The translations under genes and the position numbers were made by a program. From Linyphia triangularis (lineage: Eukaryota > Arthropoda > Arachnida > Araneae > Linyphiidae): a stretch of DNA of 64,000 nucleotides. The DNA is taken from positions 9,463,593 through 9,527,592 of the forward strand of contig OZ021723.1 in the NCBI GenBank assembly GCA_963978545.1. Direction: 5' to 3'. How positions within the stretch are numbered: the stretch's first letter is position 1; each line of letters begins with the position of its first letter. A model generated the notes under the pieces. It worked only from the letters and a program-made list of their open reading frames with translations. It was not told where the DNA came from and made no database searches. Below are positions 13,704 to 28,200 of this stretch, piece by piece.

Positions 13704-16700
13704 TACCTATGAGCACTGTGACGATCTACCGTCTAAGTGATGTCTAGTTAAGTTGAAGTTTAGTATAGAGAACAAAAGGCTCTAAGGTTTGGCGAGAATT
13801 ATGTCTTCACTCCGCCAAAATGGATTAAATTGTTGCAGTTCCTTATGCGCAGTATTAATATACTCTTAAATAAAGAAAGTAACGATCAGAAACTTGTTTT
13901 ATTAACAAACCGTTTATTTGAAAAAAAGGAAAAAGAACTACATGAAAGTAGAAGTTACTAAAAATCAAACCTTGTCAAATCATTTCAAACGGTTACAGTT
14001 AAAACATTCAACATAAATACCTATGAGCACTGTGACGATCTACCGTCTAAGTGATGTCTAGTTAAGTTGAAGTTTAGTATAGAGAACAAAAGGCTCTAAG
14101 GTTTGGCGAGAATTATGTCTTCACTCCGCCAAAATGGATTAAATTGTTGCTGTTCCTTATGCGCAGTATTAATATACTCTTAAATAAAGAAAGTAACGAT
14201 CAGAAACTTGTTTTATTAACAAACCGTTTATTTGAAAAAAAGGAAAAAGAACTACATGAAAGTAGAAGTTACTAAAAATCAAACCTTGTCAAATCTTTTC
14301 AAACGGTTACAGTTAAAACATTCAACATAAATACCTATGAGCACTGTGACGATCTACCGTCTAAGTGATGTCTAGTTAAGTTGAAGTTTAGTATAGAGAA
14401 CAAAAGGCTCTAAGGTTTGGCGAGAATTATGTCTTCACTCCGCCAAAATGGATTAAATTGTTGCAGTTCCTTATGCGCAGTATTAATATACTCTTAAATA
14501 AAGAAAGTAACGATCAGAAACTTGTTTTATTAACAAACCGTTTATTTGAAAAAAAGGAAAAAGAACTACATGAAAGTAGAAGTTACTAAAAATCAAACCT
14601 TGTCAAATCATTTCAAACGGTTACAGTTAAAACATTCAACATAAATACCTATGAGCACTGTGACGATCTACCGTCTAAGTGATGTCTAGTTAAGTTGAAG
14701 TTTAGTATAGAGAACAAAAGGATCTAAGGTTTGGCGAGAATTATGTCTTCACTCCGCCAAAATGGATTAAATACCTATGAGCACTGTGACGATCTACCGT
14801 CTAAGTGATGTCTAGTTAAGTTGAAGTTTAGTATAGAGAACAAAAGGCTCTAAGGTTTGGCGAGAATTATGTCTTCACTCCGCCAAAATGGATTAAATAC
14901 CTATGAGCACTGTGACGATCTACCGTCTAAGTGATGTCTAGTTAAGTTGAAGTTTAGTATAGAGAACAAAAGGCTCTAAGGTTTGGCGAGAATTATGTCT
15001 TCACTCCGCCAAAATGGATTAAATACCTATGAGCACTGTGACGATCTACCGTCTAAGTGATGTCTAGTTAAGTTGAAGTTTAGTATAGAGAACAAAAGGC
15101 TCTAAGGTTTGGCGAGAATTATGTCTTCACTCCGCCAAAATGGATTAAATTGTTGCAGTTCCTTATGCGCAGTATTAATATACTCTTAAATAAAGAAAGT
15201 AACGATCAGAAACTTGTTTTATTAACAAACCGTTTATTTGAAAAAAAGGAAAAAGAACTACATGAAAGTAGAAGTTACTAAAAATCAAACCTTGTCAAAT
15301 CATTTCAAACGGTTACAGTTAAAACATTCAACATAAATACCTATGAGCACTGTGACGATCTACCGTCTAAGTGATGTCTAGTTAAGTTGAAGTTTAGTAT
15401 AGAGAACAAAAGGCTCTAAGGTTTGGCGAGAATTATGTCTTCACTCCGCCAAAATGGATTAAATACATATGAGCACTGTGACGATCTACCGTCTAAGTGA
15501 TGTCTAGTTAAGTTGAAGTTTAGTATAGAGAAAAAAAGGCTCTAAGGTTTGGCGAGAATTATGTCTTCACTCCGCCAAAATGGATTAAATACCTATGAGC
15601 ACTGTGACGATCTACCGTCTAAGTGATGTCTAGTTAAGTTGAAGTTTAGTATAGAGAACAAAAGGCTCTAAGGTTTGGCGAGAATTATGTCTTCACTCCG
15701 CCAAAATGGATTAAATACCTATGAGCACTGTGACGATCTACCGTCTAAGTGATGTCTAGTTAAGTTGAAGTTTAGTATAGAGAACAAAAGGCTCTAAGGT
15801 TTGGCGAGAATTATGTCTTCACTCCGCCAAAATGGATTAAATACCTATGAGCACTGTGACGATCTACCGTCTAAGTGATGTCTAGTTAAGTTGAAGTTTA
15901 GTATAGAGAACAAAAGGCTCTAAGGTTTGGCGAGAATTATGTCTTCACTCCGCCAAAATGGATTAAATACCTATGAGCACTGTGACGATCTACCGTCTAA
16001 GTGATGTCTAGTTAAGTTGAAGTTTAATATAGAGAACAAAAGGCTCTAAGGTTTGGCGAGAATTATGTCTTCACTCCGCCAAAATGGATTAAATACCTAT
16101 GAGCACTGTGACGATCTACCGTCTAAGTGATGTCTAGTTAAGTTGAAGTTTAGTATAGAGAACAAAAGGCTCTAAGGTTTGGCGAGAATTATGTCTTCAC
16201 TCCGCCAAAATGGATTAAATTGTTGCAGTTCCTTATGCGCAGTATTAATATACTCTTAAATAAAGAAAGTAACGATCAGAAACTTGTTTTATTAACAAAC
16301 CGTTTATTTGAAAAAAAGGAAAAAGAACTACATGAAAGTAGAAGTTACTAAAAATCAAACCTTGTCAAATCATTTCAAACGGTTACAGTTAAAACATTCA
16401 ACATAAATACCTATGAGCACTGTGACGATCTACCGTCTAAGTGATGTCTAGTTAAGTTGAAGTTTAGTATAGAGAACAAAAGGCTCTAAGGTTTGGCGAG
16501 AATTATGTCTTCACTCCGCCAAAATGGATTAAATACCTATGAGCACTGTGACGATCTACCGTCTAAGTGATGTCTAGTTAAGTTGAAGTTTAGTATAGAG
16601 AAAAAAAGGCTCTAAGGTTTGGCGAGAATTATGTCTTCACTCCGCCAAAATGGATTAAATACCTATGAGCACTGTGACGATCTACCGTCTAAGTGATGTC

Positions 16701-19700
16701 TAGTTAAGTTGAAGTTTAGTATAGAGAACAAAAGGCTCTAAGGTTTGGCGAGAATTATGTCTTCACTCCGCCAAAATGGATTAAATACCTATGAGCACTG
16801 TGACGATCTACCGTCTAAGTGATGTCTAGTTAAGTTGAAGTTTAGTATAGAGAACAAAAGGCTCTAAGGTTTGGCGAGAATTATGTCTTCACTCCGCCAA
16901 AATGGATTAAATACCTATGAGCACTGTGACGATCTACCGTCTAAGTGATGTCTAGTTAAGTTGAAGTTTAGTATAGAGAACAAAAGGCTCTAAGGTTTGG
17001 CGAGAATTATGTCTTCACTCCGCCAAAATGGATTAAATACCTATGAGCACTGTGACGATCTACCGTCTAAGTGATGTCTAGTTAAGTTGAAGTTTAGTAT
17101 AGAGAACAAAAGGCTCTAAGGTTTGGCGAGAATTATGTCTTCACTCCGCCAAAATGGATTAAATACCTATGAGCACTGTGACGATCTACCGTCTAAGTGA
17201 TGTCTAGTTAAGTTGAAGTTTAGTATAGAGAACAAAAGGCTCTAAGGTTTGGCGAGAATTATGTCTTCACTCCGCCAAAATGGATTAAATACCTATGAGC
17301 ACTGTGACGATCTACCGTCTAAGTGATGTCTAGTTAAGTTGAAGTTTAGTATAGAGAACAAAAGGCTCTAAGGTTTGGCGAGAATTATGTCTTCACTCCG
17401 CCAAAATGGATTAAATACCTATGAGCACTGTGACGATCTACCGTCTAAGTGATGTCTAGTTAAGTTGAAGTTTAGTATAGAGAACAAAAGGCTCTAAGGT
17501 TTGGCGAGAATTATGTCTTCACTCCGCCAAAATGGATTAAATACCTATGAGCACTGTGACGATCTACCGTCTAAGTGATGTCTAGTTAAGTTGAAGTTTA
17601 GTATAGAGAACAAAAGGCTCTAAGGTTTGGCGAGAATTATGTCTTCACTCCGCCAAAATGGATTAAATACCTATGAGCACTGTGACGATCTACCGTCTAA
17701 GTGATGTCTAGTTAAGTTGAAGTTTAGTATAGAGAACAAAAGGCTCTAAGGTTTGGCGAGAATTATGTCTTCACTCCGCCAAAATGGATTAAATACCTAT
17801 GAGCACTGTGACGATCTACCGTCTAAGTGATGTCTAGTTAAGTTGAAGTTTAGTATAGAGAACAAAAGGCTCTAAGGTTTGGCGAGAATTATGTCTTCAC
17901 TCCGCCAAAATGGATTAAATACCTATGAGCACTGTGACGATCTACCGTCTAAGTGATGTCTAGTTAAGTTGAAGTTTAGTATAGAGAACAAAAGGCTCTA
18001 AGGTTTGGCGAGAATTATGTCTTCACTCCACCAAAATGGATTAAATACCTATGAGCATTGTGACGATCTACCGTCTAAGTGATGTCTAGTTAAGTTGAAG
18101 TTTAGTATAGAGAACAAAAGGCTCTAAGGTTTGGCGAGAATTATGTCTTCACTCCGCCAAAATGGATTAAATTGTTGCAGTTCCTTATGCGCAGTATTAA
18201 TATACTCTTAAATAAAGAAAGTAACGATCAGAAACTTGTTTTATTAACAAACCGTTTATTTGAAAAAAAGGAAAAAGAACTACATGAAAGTAGAAGTTAC
18301 TAAAAATCAAACCTTGTCAAATCATTTCAAACGGTTACAGTTAAAACATTCAACATAAATACCTATGAGCACTGTGACGATCTACCGTCTAAGTGATGTC
18401 TAGTTAAGTTGAAGTTTAGTATAGAGAACAAAAGGCTCTAAGGTTTGGCGAGAATTATGTCTTCACTCCGCCAAAATGGATTAAATACCTATGAGCAATG
18501 TGACGATCTACCGTCTAAGTGATGTCTAGTTAAGTTGAAGTTTAGTATAGAGAACAAAAGGCTCTAAGGTTTGGCGAGAATTATGTCTTCACTCCGCCAA
18601 AATGGATTAAATACCTATGAGCACTGTGACGATCTACCGTCTAAGTGATGTCTAGTTAAGTTGAAGTTTAGTATAGAGAACAAAAGGCTCTAAGGTTTGG
18701 CGAGAATTATGTCTTCACTCCACCAAAATGGATTAAATACCTATGAGCACTGTGACGATCTACCGTCTAAGTGATGTCTAGTTAAGTTGAAGTTTAGTAT
18801 AGAGAACAAAAAGCTCTAAGGTTTGGCGAGAATTATGTCTTCACTCCGCCAAAATGGATTAAATTGTTGCAGTTCCTTATGCGCAGTATTAATATACTCT
18901 TAAATAAAGAAAGTAACGATCAGAAACTTGTTTTATTAACAAACCGTTTATTTGAAAAAAAGGAAAAAGAACTACATGAAAGTAGAAGTTACTAAAAATC
19001 AAACCTTGTCAAATCATTTCAAACGGTTACAGTTAAAACATTCAACATAAATACCTATGAGCACTGTGACGATCTACCGTCTAAGTGATGTCTAGTTAAG
19101 TTGAAGTTTAGTATAGAGAACAAAAGGCTCTAAGGTTTGGCGAGAATTATGTCTTCACTCCGCCAAAATGGATTAAATACCTATGAGCAATGTGACGATC
19201 TACCGTCTAAGTGATGTCTAGTTAAGTTGAAGTTTAGTATAGAGAACAAAAGGCTCTAAGGTTTGGCGAGAATTATGTCTTCACTCCGCCAAAATGGATT
19301 AAATACCTATGAGCACTGTGACGATCTACCGTCTAAGTGATGTCTAGTTAAGTTGAAGTTTAGTATAGAGAACAAAAGGCTCTAAGGTTTGGCGAGAATT
19401 ATGTCTTCACTCCACCAAAATGGATTAAATACCTATGAGCACTGTGACGATCTACCGTCTAAGTGATGTCTAGTTAAGTTGAAGTTTAGTATAGAGAACA
19501 AAAGGCTCTAAGGTTTGGCGAGAATTATGTCTTCACTCCGCCAAAATGGATTAAATTGTTGCAGTTCCTTATGCGCAGTATTAATATACTCTTAAATAAA
19601 GAAAGTAACGATCAGAAACTTGTTTTATTAACAAACCGTTTATTTGAAAAAAAGGAAAAAGAACTACATGAAAGTAGAAGTTACTAAAAATCAAACCTTG

Positions 19701-22700
19701 TCAAATCATTTCAAACGGTTACAGTTAAAACATTCAACATAAATACCTATGAGCACTGTGACGATCTACCGTCTAAGTGATGTCTAGTTAAGTTGAAGTT
19801 TAGTATAGAGAACAAAAGGCTCTAAGGTTTGGCGAGAATTATGTCTTCACTCCGCCAAAATGGATTAAATTGTTGCAGTTCCTTATGCGCAGTATTAATA
19901 TACTCTTAAATAAAGAAAGTAACGATCAGAAACTTGTTTTATTAACAAACCGTTTATTTGAAAAAAAGGAAAAAGAACTACATGAAAGTAGAAGTTACTA
20001 AAAATCAAACCTTGTCAAATCATTTCAAACGGTTACAGTTAAAACATTCAACATAAATACCTATGAGCACTGTGACGATCTACCGTCTAAGTGATGTCTA
20101 GTTAAGTTGAAGTTTAGTATAGAGAACAAAAGGCTCTAAGGTTTGGCGAGAATTATGTCTTCACTCCGCCAAAATGGATTAAATTGTTGCTGTTCCTTAT
20201 GCGCAGTATTAATATACTCTTAAATAAAGAAAGTAACGATCAGAAACTTGTTTTATTAACAAACCGTTTATTTGAAAAAAAGGAAAAAGAACTACATGAA
20301 AGTAGAAGTTACTAAAAATCAAACCTTGTCAAATCTTTTCAAACGGTTACAGTTAAAACATTCAACATAAATACCTATGAGCACTGTGACGATCTACCGT
20401 CTAAGTGATGTCTAGTTAAGTTGAAGTTTAGTATAGAGAACAAAAGGCTCTAAGGTTTGGCGAGAATTATGTCTTCACTCCGCCAAAATGGATTAAATTG
20501 TTGCAGTTCCTTATGCGCAGTATTAATATACTCTTAAATAAAGAAAGTAACGATCAGAAACTTGTTTTATTAACAAACCGTTTATTTGAAAAAAAGGAAA
20601 AAGAACTACATGAAAGTAGAAGTTACTAAAAATCAAACCTTGTCAAATCATTTCAAACGGTTACAGTTAAAACATTCAACATAAATACCTATGAGCACTG
20701 TGACGATCTACCGTCTAAGTGATGTCTAGTTAAGTTGAAGTTTAGTATAGAGAACAAAAGGATCTAAGGTTTGGCGAGAATTATGTCTTCACTCCGCCAA
20801 AATGGATTAAATACCTATGAGCACTGTGACGATCTACCGTCTAAGTGATGTCTAGTTAAGTTGAAGTTTAGTATAGAGAACAAAAGGCTCTAAGGTTTGG
20901 CGAGAATTATGTCTTCACTCCGCCAAAATGGATTAAATACCTATGAGCACTGTGACGATCTACCGTCTAAGTGATGTCTAGTTAAGTTGAAGTTTAGTAT
21001 AGAGAACAAAAGGCTCTAAGGTTTGGCGAGAATTATGTCTTCACTCCGCCAAAATGGATTAAATACCTATGAGCACTGTGACGATCTACCGTCTAAGTGA
21101 TGTCTAGTTAAGTTGAAGTTTAGTATAGAGAACAAAAGGCTCTAAGGTTTGGCGAGAATTATGTCTTCACTCCGCCAAAATGGATTAAATTGTTGCAGTT
21201 CCTTATGCGCAGTATTAATATACTCTTAAATAAAGAAAGTAACGATCAGAAACTTGTTTTATTAACAAACCGTTTATTTGAAAAAAAGGAAAAAGAACTA
21301 CATGAAAGTAGAAGTTACTAAAAATCAAACCTTGTCAAATCATTTCAAACGGTTACAGTTAAAACATTCAACATAAATACCTATGAGCACTGTGACGATC
21401 TACCGTCTAAGTGATGTCTAGTTAAGTTGAAGTTTAGTATAGAGAACAAAAGGCTCTAAGGTTTGGCGAGAATTATGTCTTCACTCCGCCAAAATGGATT
21501 AAATACATATGAGCACTGTGACGATCTACCGTCTAAGTGATGTCTAGTTAAGTTGAAGTTTAGTATAGAGAAAAAAAGGCTCTAAGGTTTGGCGAGAATT
21601 ATGTCTTCACTCCGCCAAAATGGATTAAATACCTATGAGCACTGTGACGATCTACCGTCTAAGTGATGTCTAGTTAAGTTGAAGTTTAGTATAGAGAACA
21701 AAAGGCTCTAAGGTTTGGCGAGAATTATGTCTTCACTCCGCCAAAATGGATTAAATACCTATGAGCACTGTGACGATCTACCGTCTAAGTGATGTCTAGT
21801 TAAGTTGAAGTTTAGTATAGAGAACAAAAGGCTCTAAGGTTTGGCGAGAATTATGTCTTCACTCCGCCAAAATGGATTAAATACCTATGAGCACTGTGAC
21901 GATCTACCGTCTAAGTGATGTCTAGTTAAGTTGAAGTTTAGTATAGAGAACAAAAGGCTCTAAGGTTTGGCGAGAATTATGTCTTCACTCCGCCAAAATG
22001 GATTAAATACCTATGAGCACTGTGACGATCTACCGTCTAAGTGATGTCTAGTTAAGTTGAAGTTTAATATAGAGAACAAAAGGCTCTAAGGTTTGGCGAG
22101 AATTATGTCTTCACTCCGCCAAAATGGATTAAATACCTATGAGCACTGTGACGATCTACCGTCTAAGTGATGTCTAGTTAAGTTGAAGTTTAGTATAGAG
22201 AACAAAAGGCTCTAAGGTTTGGCGAGAATTATGTCTTCACTCCGCCAAAATGGATTAAATTGTTGCAGTTCCTTATGCGCAGTATTAATATACTCTTAAA
22301 TAAAGAAAGTAACGATCAGAAACTTGTTTTATTAACAAACCGTTTATTTGAAAAAAAGGAAAAAGAACTACATGAAAGTAGAAGTTACTAAAAATCAAAC
22401 CTTGTCAAATCATTTCAAACGGTTACAGTTAAAACATTCAACATAAATACCTATGAGCACTGTGACGATCTACCGTCTAAGTGATGTCTAGTTAAGTTGA
22501 AGTTTAGTATAGAGAACAAAAGGCTCTAAGGTTTGGCGAGAATTATGTCTTCACTCCGCCAAAATGGATTAAATACCTATGAGCACTGTGACGATCTACC
22601 GTCTAAGTGATGTCTAGTTAAGTTGAAGTTTAGTATAGAGAAAAAAAGGCTCTAAGGTTTGGCGAGAATTATGTCTTCACTCCGCCAAAATGGATTAAAT

Positions 22701-25279
22701 ACCTATGAGCACTGTGACGATCTACCGTCTAAGTGATGTCTAGTTAAGTTGAAGTTTAGTATAGAGAACAAAAGGCTCTAAGGTTTGGCGAGAATTATGT
22801 CTTCACTCCGCCAAAATGGATTAAATACCTATGAGCACTGTGACGATCTACCGTCTAAGTGATGTCTAGTTAAGTTGAAGTTTAGTATAGAGAACAAAAG
22901 GCTCTAAGGTTTGGCGAGAATTATGTCTTCACTCCGCCAAAATGGATTAAATACCTATGAGCACTGTGACGATCTACCGTCTAAGTGATGTCTAGTTAAG
23001 TTGAAGTTTAGTATAGAGAACAAAAGGCTCTAAGGTTTGGCGAGAATTATGTCTTCACTCCGCCAAAATGGATTAAATACCTATGAGCACTGTGACGATC
23101 TACCGTCTAAGTGATGTCTAGTTAAGTTGAAGTTTAGTATAGAGAACAAAAGGCTCTAAGGTTTGGCGAGAATTATGTCTTCACTCCGCCAAAATGGATT
23201 AAATACCTATGAGCACTGTGACGATCTACCGTCTAAGTGATGTCTAGTTAAGTTGAAGTTTAGTATAGAGAACAAAAGGCTCTAAGGTTTGGCGAGAATT
23301 ATGTCTTCACTCCGCCAAAATGGATTAAATACCTATGAGCACTGTGACGATCTACCGTCTAAGTGATGTCTAGTTAAGTTGAAGTTTAGTATAGAGAACA
23401 AAAGGCTCTAAGGTTTGGCGAGAATTATGTCTTCACTCCGCCAAAATGGATTAAATACCTATGAGCACTGTGACGATCTACCGTCTAAGTGATGTCTAGT
23501 TAAGTTGAAGTTTAGTATAGAGAACAAAAGGCTCTAAGGTTTGGCGAGAATTATGTCTTCACTCCACCAAAATGGATTAAATACCTATGAGCACTGTGAC
23601 GATCTACCGTCTAAGTGATGTCTAGTTAAGTTGAAGTTTAGTATAGAGAACAAAAGGCTCTAAGGTTTGGCGAGAATTATGTCTTCACTCCGCCAAAATG
23701 GATTAAATTGTTGCAGTTCCTTATGCGCAGTATTAATATACTCTTAAATAAAGAAAGTAACGATCAGAAACTTGTTTTATTAACAAACCGTTTATTTGAA
23801 AAAAAGGAAAAAGAACTACATGAAAGTAGAAGTTACTAAAAATCAAACCTTGTCAAATCATTTCAAACGGTTACAGTTAAAACATTCAACATAAATACCT
23901 ATGAGCACTGTGACGATCTACCGTCTAAGTGATGTCTAGTTAAGTTGAAGTTTAGTATAGAGAACAAAAGGCTCTAAGGTTTGGCGAGAATTATGTCTTC
24001 ACTCCGCCAAAATGGATTAAATACCTATGAGCAATGTGACGATCTACCGTCTAAGTGATGTCTAGTTAAGTTGAAGTTTAGTATAGAGAACAATAGGCTC
24101 TAAGGTTTGGCGAGAATTATGTCTTCACTCCGCCAAAATGGATTAAATACCTATGAGCACTGTGACGATCTACCGTCTAAGTGATGTCTAGTTAAGTTGA
24201 AGTTTAGTATAGAGAACAAAAGGCTCTAAGGTTTGGCGAGAATTATGTCTTCACTCCACCAAAATGGATTAAATACCTATGAGCACTGTGACGATCTACC
24301 GTCTAAGTGATGTCTAGTTAAGTTGAAGTTTAGTATAGAGAACAAAAGGCTCTAAGGTTTGGCGAGAATTATGTCTTCACTCCGCCAAAATGGATTAAAT
24401 TGTTGCAGTTCCTTATGCGCAGTATTAATATACTCTTAAATAAAGAAAGTAACGATCAGAAACTTGTTTTATTAACAAACCGTTTATTTGAAAAAAAGGA
24501 AAAAGAACTACATGAAAGTAGAAGTTACTAAAAATCAAACCTTGTCAAATCATTTCAAACGGTTACAGTTAAAACATTCAACATAAATACCTATGAGCAC
24601 TGTGACGATCTACCGTCTAAGTGATGTCTAGTTAAGTTGAAGTTTAGTATAGAGAACAAAAGGCTCTAAGGTTTGGCGAGAATTATGTCTTCACTCCGCC
24701 AAAATGGATTAAATACCTATGAGCAATGTGACGATCTACCGTCTAAGTGATGTCTAGTTAAGTTGAAGTTTAGTATAGAGAACAAAAGGCTCTAAGGTTT
24801 GGCGAGAATTATGTCTTCACTCCGCCAAAATGGATTAAATACCTATGAGCACTGTGACGATCTACCGTCTAAGTGATGTCTAGTTAAGTTGAAGTTTAGT
24901 ATAGAGAACAAAAGGCTCTAAGGTTTGGCGAGAATTATGTCTTCACTCCACCAAAATGGATTAAATACCTATGAGCACTGTGACGATCTACCGTCTAAGT
25001 GATGTCTAGTTAAGTTGAAGTTTAGTATAGAGAACAAAAGGCTCTAAGGTTTGGCGAGAATTATGTCTTCACTCCGCCAAAATGGATTAAATTGTTGCAG
25101 TTCCTTATGCGCAGTATTAATATACTCTTAAATAAAGAAAGTAACGATCAGAAACTTGTTTTATTAACAAACCGTTTATTTGAAAAAAAGGAAAAAGAAC
25201 TACATGAAAGTAGAAGTTACTAAAAATCAAACCTTGTCAAATCATTTCAAACGGTTACAGTTAAAACATTCAACATAAA
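13704..25279. repeat. Roughly 6.0-kb tandem duplication inside the satellite
   Basis: Runs 1,1,1,4,7,14,4,4 at 13704-19743 are followed by 1,1,1,4,7,10,4,4 at 19744-25279. Shared markers are linkers with GCTGTTCC (14144 and 20184), linker ends with AAATCTTTT, monomers with AAAGGATCTAAGG and monomers with GTTTAATATAG. The displacement is 6040 bp until the 14-unit run, which has only 10 units in the second copy. That is a difference of exactly 504 bp, consistent with unequal exchange or slippage. A third copy of the GCTGTTCC marker at 11378 shows an earlier related duplication. Confidence 0.8.
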
Positions 25280-28200
25280 TACCTATGAGCACTGTGACGA
25301 TCTACCGTCTAAGTGATGTCTAGTTAAGTTGAAGTTTAGTATAGAGAACAAAAGGCTCTAAGGTTTGGCGAGAATTATGTCTTCACTCCGCCAAAATGGA
25401 TTAAATACATATGAGCACTGTGACGATCTACCGTCTAAGTGATGTCTAGTTAAGTTGAAGTTTAGTATAGAGAAAAAAAGGCTCTAAGGTTTGGCGAGAA
25501 TTATGTCTTCACTCCGCCAAAATGGATTAAATACCTATGAGCACTGTGACGATCTACCGTCTAAGTGATGTCTAGTTAAGTTGAAGTTTAGTATAGAGAA
25601 CAAAAGGCTCTAAGGTTTGGCGAGAATTATGTCTTCACTCCGCCAAAATGGATTAAATACCTATGAGCACTGTGACGATCTACCGTCTAAGTGATGTCTA
25701 GTTAAGTTGAAGTTTAGTATAGAAAACAAAAGGCTCTAAGGTTTGGCGAAAATTATGTCTTCACTCCGCCAAAATGGATTAAATACCTATGAGCACTGTG
25801 ACGATCTACCGTCTAAGTGATGTCTAGTTAAGTTGAAGTTTAGTATAGAGAACAAAAGGCTCTAAGGTTTCTCGAGAATTATGTCTTCACTCCGCCAAAA
25901 TGGATTAAATACCTATGAGCACTGTGACGATCTACCGTCTAAGTGATGTCTAGTTAAGTTGAAGTTTAGTATAGAGAACAAAAGGCTCTAAGGTTTGGCG
26001 AGAATTATGTCTTCACTCCGCCAAAATGGATTAAATACCTATGAGCACTGTGACGATCTACCGTCTAAGTGATGTCTAGTTAAGTTGAAGTTTAGTATAG
26101 AGAACAAAAGGCTCTAAGGTTTGGCGAGAATTATGTCTTCACTCAGCCAAAATGGATTAAATTGTTGTAGTTCCTTATGCGCAGTATTAATATACTCTTA
26201 AATAAAGAAAGTAACGATCAGAAACTTGTTTTATTAACAAACCGTTTATTTGAAAAAAAGGAAAAAGAACTACATGAAAGTAGAAGTTACTAAAAATCAA
26301 ACCTTGTCAAATCATTTCAAACGGTTACAGTTAAAACATTCAACATAAATACCTATGAGCACTGTGACGATCTACCGTCTAAGTGATGTCTAGTTAAGTT
26401 GAAGTTTAGTATAGAGAACAAAAGGCTCTAAGGTTTGGCGAGAATTATGTCTTCACTCCGCCAAAATGGATTAAATACCTATGAGCACTGTGACGATCTA
26501 CCGTCTAAGTGATGTCTAGTTAAGTTGAAGTTTAGTATAGAGAAAAAAAGGCTCTAAGGTTTGGCGAGAATTATGTCTTCACTCCGCAAAATGGATTAAA
26601 TACCTATGAGCACTGTGACGATCTACCGTCTAAGTGATGTCTAGTTAAGTTGAAGTTTAGTATAGAGAACAAAAGGCTCTAAGGTTTGGCGAGAATTATG
26701 TCTTCACTCCGCCAAAATGGATTAAATACCTATGAGCACTGTGACGATCTACCGTCTAAGTGATGTCTAGTTAAGTTGAAGTTTAGTATAGAGAACAAAA
26801 GGCTCTAAGGTTTGGCGAGAATTATGTCTTCACTCCGCCAAAATGGATTAAATACCTATGAGCACTGTGACGATCTACCGTCTAAGTGATGTCTAGTTAA
26901 GTTGAAGTTTAGTATAGAGAACAAAAGGCTCTAAGGTTTGGCGAGAATTATGTCTTCACTCCGCCAAAATGGATTAAATACCTATGAGCACTGTGACGAT
27001 CTACCGTCTAAGTGATGTCTAGTTAAGTTGAAGTTTAGTATAGAGAACAAAAGGCTCTAAGGTTTGGCGAGAATTATGTCTTCACTCCGCCAAAATGGAT
27101 TAAATACCTATGAGCACTGTGACGATCTACCGTCTAAGTGATGTCTAGTTAAGTTGAAGTTTAGTATAGAGAACAAAAGGCTCTAAGGTTTGGCGAGAAT
27201 TATGTCTTCACTCCGCCAAAATGGATTAAATACCTATGAGCACTGTGACGATCTACCGTCTAAGTGATGTCTAGTTAAGTTGAAGTTTAGTATAGAGAAC
27301 AAAAGGCTCTAAGGTTTGGCGAGAATTATGTCTTCACTCCGCCAAAATGGATTAAATACCTATGAGCACTGTGACGATCTACCGTCTAAGTGATGTCTAG
27401 TTAAGTTGAAGTTTAGTATAGAGAACAAAAGGCTCTAAGGTTTGGCGAGAATTATGTCTTCACTCCGCCAAAATGGATTAAATACCTATGAGCACTGTGA
27501 CGATCTATCGTCTAAGTGATGTCTAGTTAAGTTGAAGTTTAGTATAGAGAACAAAAGGCTCTAAGGTTTGGCGAGAATTATGTCTTCACTCCACCAAAAT
27601 GGATTAAATACCTATGAGCACTGTGACGATCTACCGTCTAAGTGATGTCTAGTTAAGTTGAAGTTTAGTATAGAGAACAAAAGGCTCTAAGGTTTGGCGA
27701 GAATTATGTCTTCACTCCGCCAAAATGGATTAAATTGTTGCAGTTCCTTATGCGCAGTATTAATATACTCTTAAATAAAGAAAGTAACGATCAGAAACTT
27801 GTTTTATTAACAAACCGTTTATTTGAAAAAAAGGAAAAAGAACTACATGAAAGTAGAAGTTACTAAAAATCAAACCTTGTCAAATCATTTCAAACGGTTA
27901 CAGTTAAAACATTCAACATAAATACCTATGAGCACTGTGACGATCTACCGTCTAAGTGATGTCTAGTTAAGTTGAAGTTTAGTATAGAGAACAAAAGACT
28001 CTAAGGTTTGGCGAGAATTATGTCTTCACTCCGCCAAAATGGATTAAATACCTATGAGCAATGTGACGATCTACCGTCTAAGTGATGTCTAGTTAAGTTG
28101 AAGTTTAGTATAGAGAACAAAAGGCTCTAAGGTTTGGCGAGAATTATGTCTTCACTCCGCCAAAATGGATTAAATACCTATGAGCACTGTGACGATCTAC

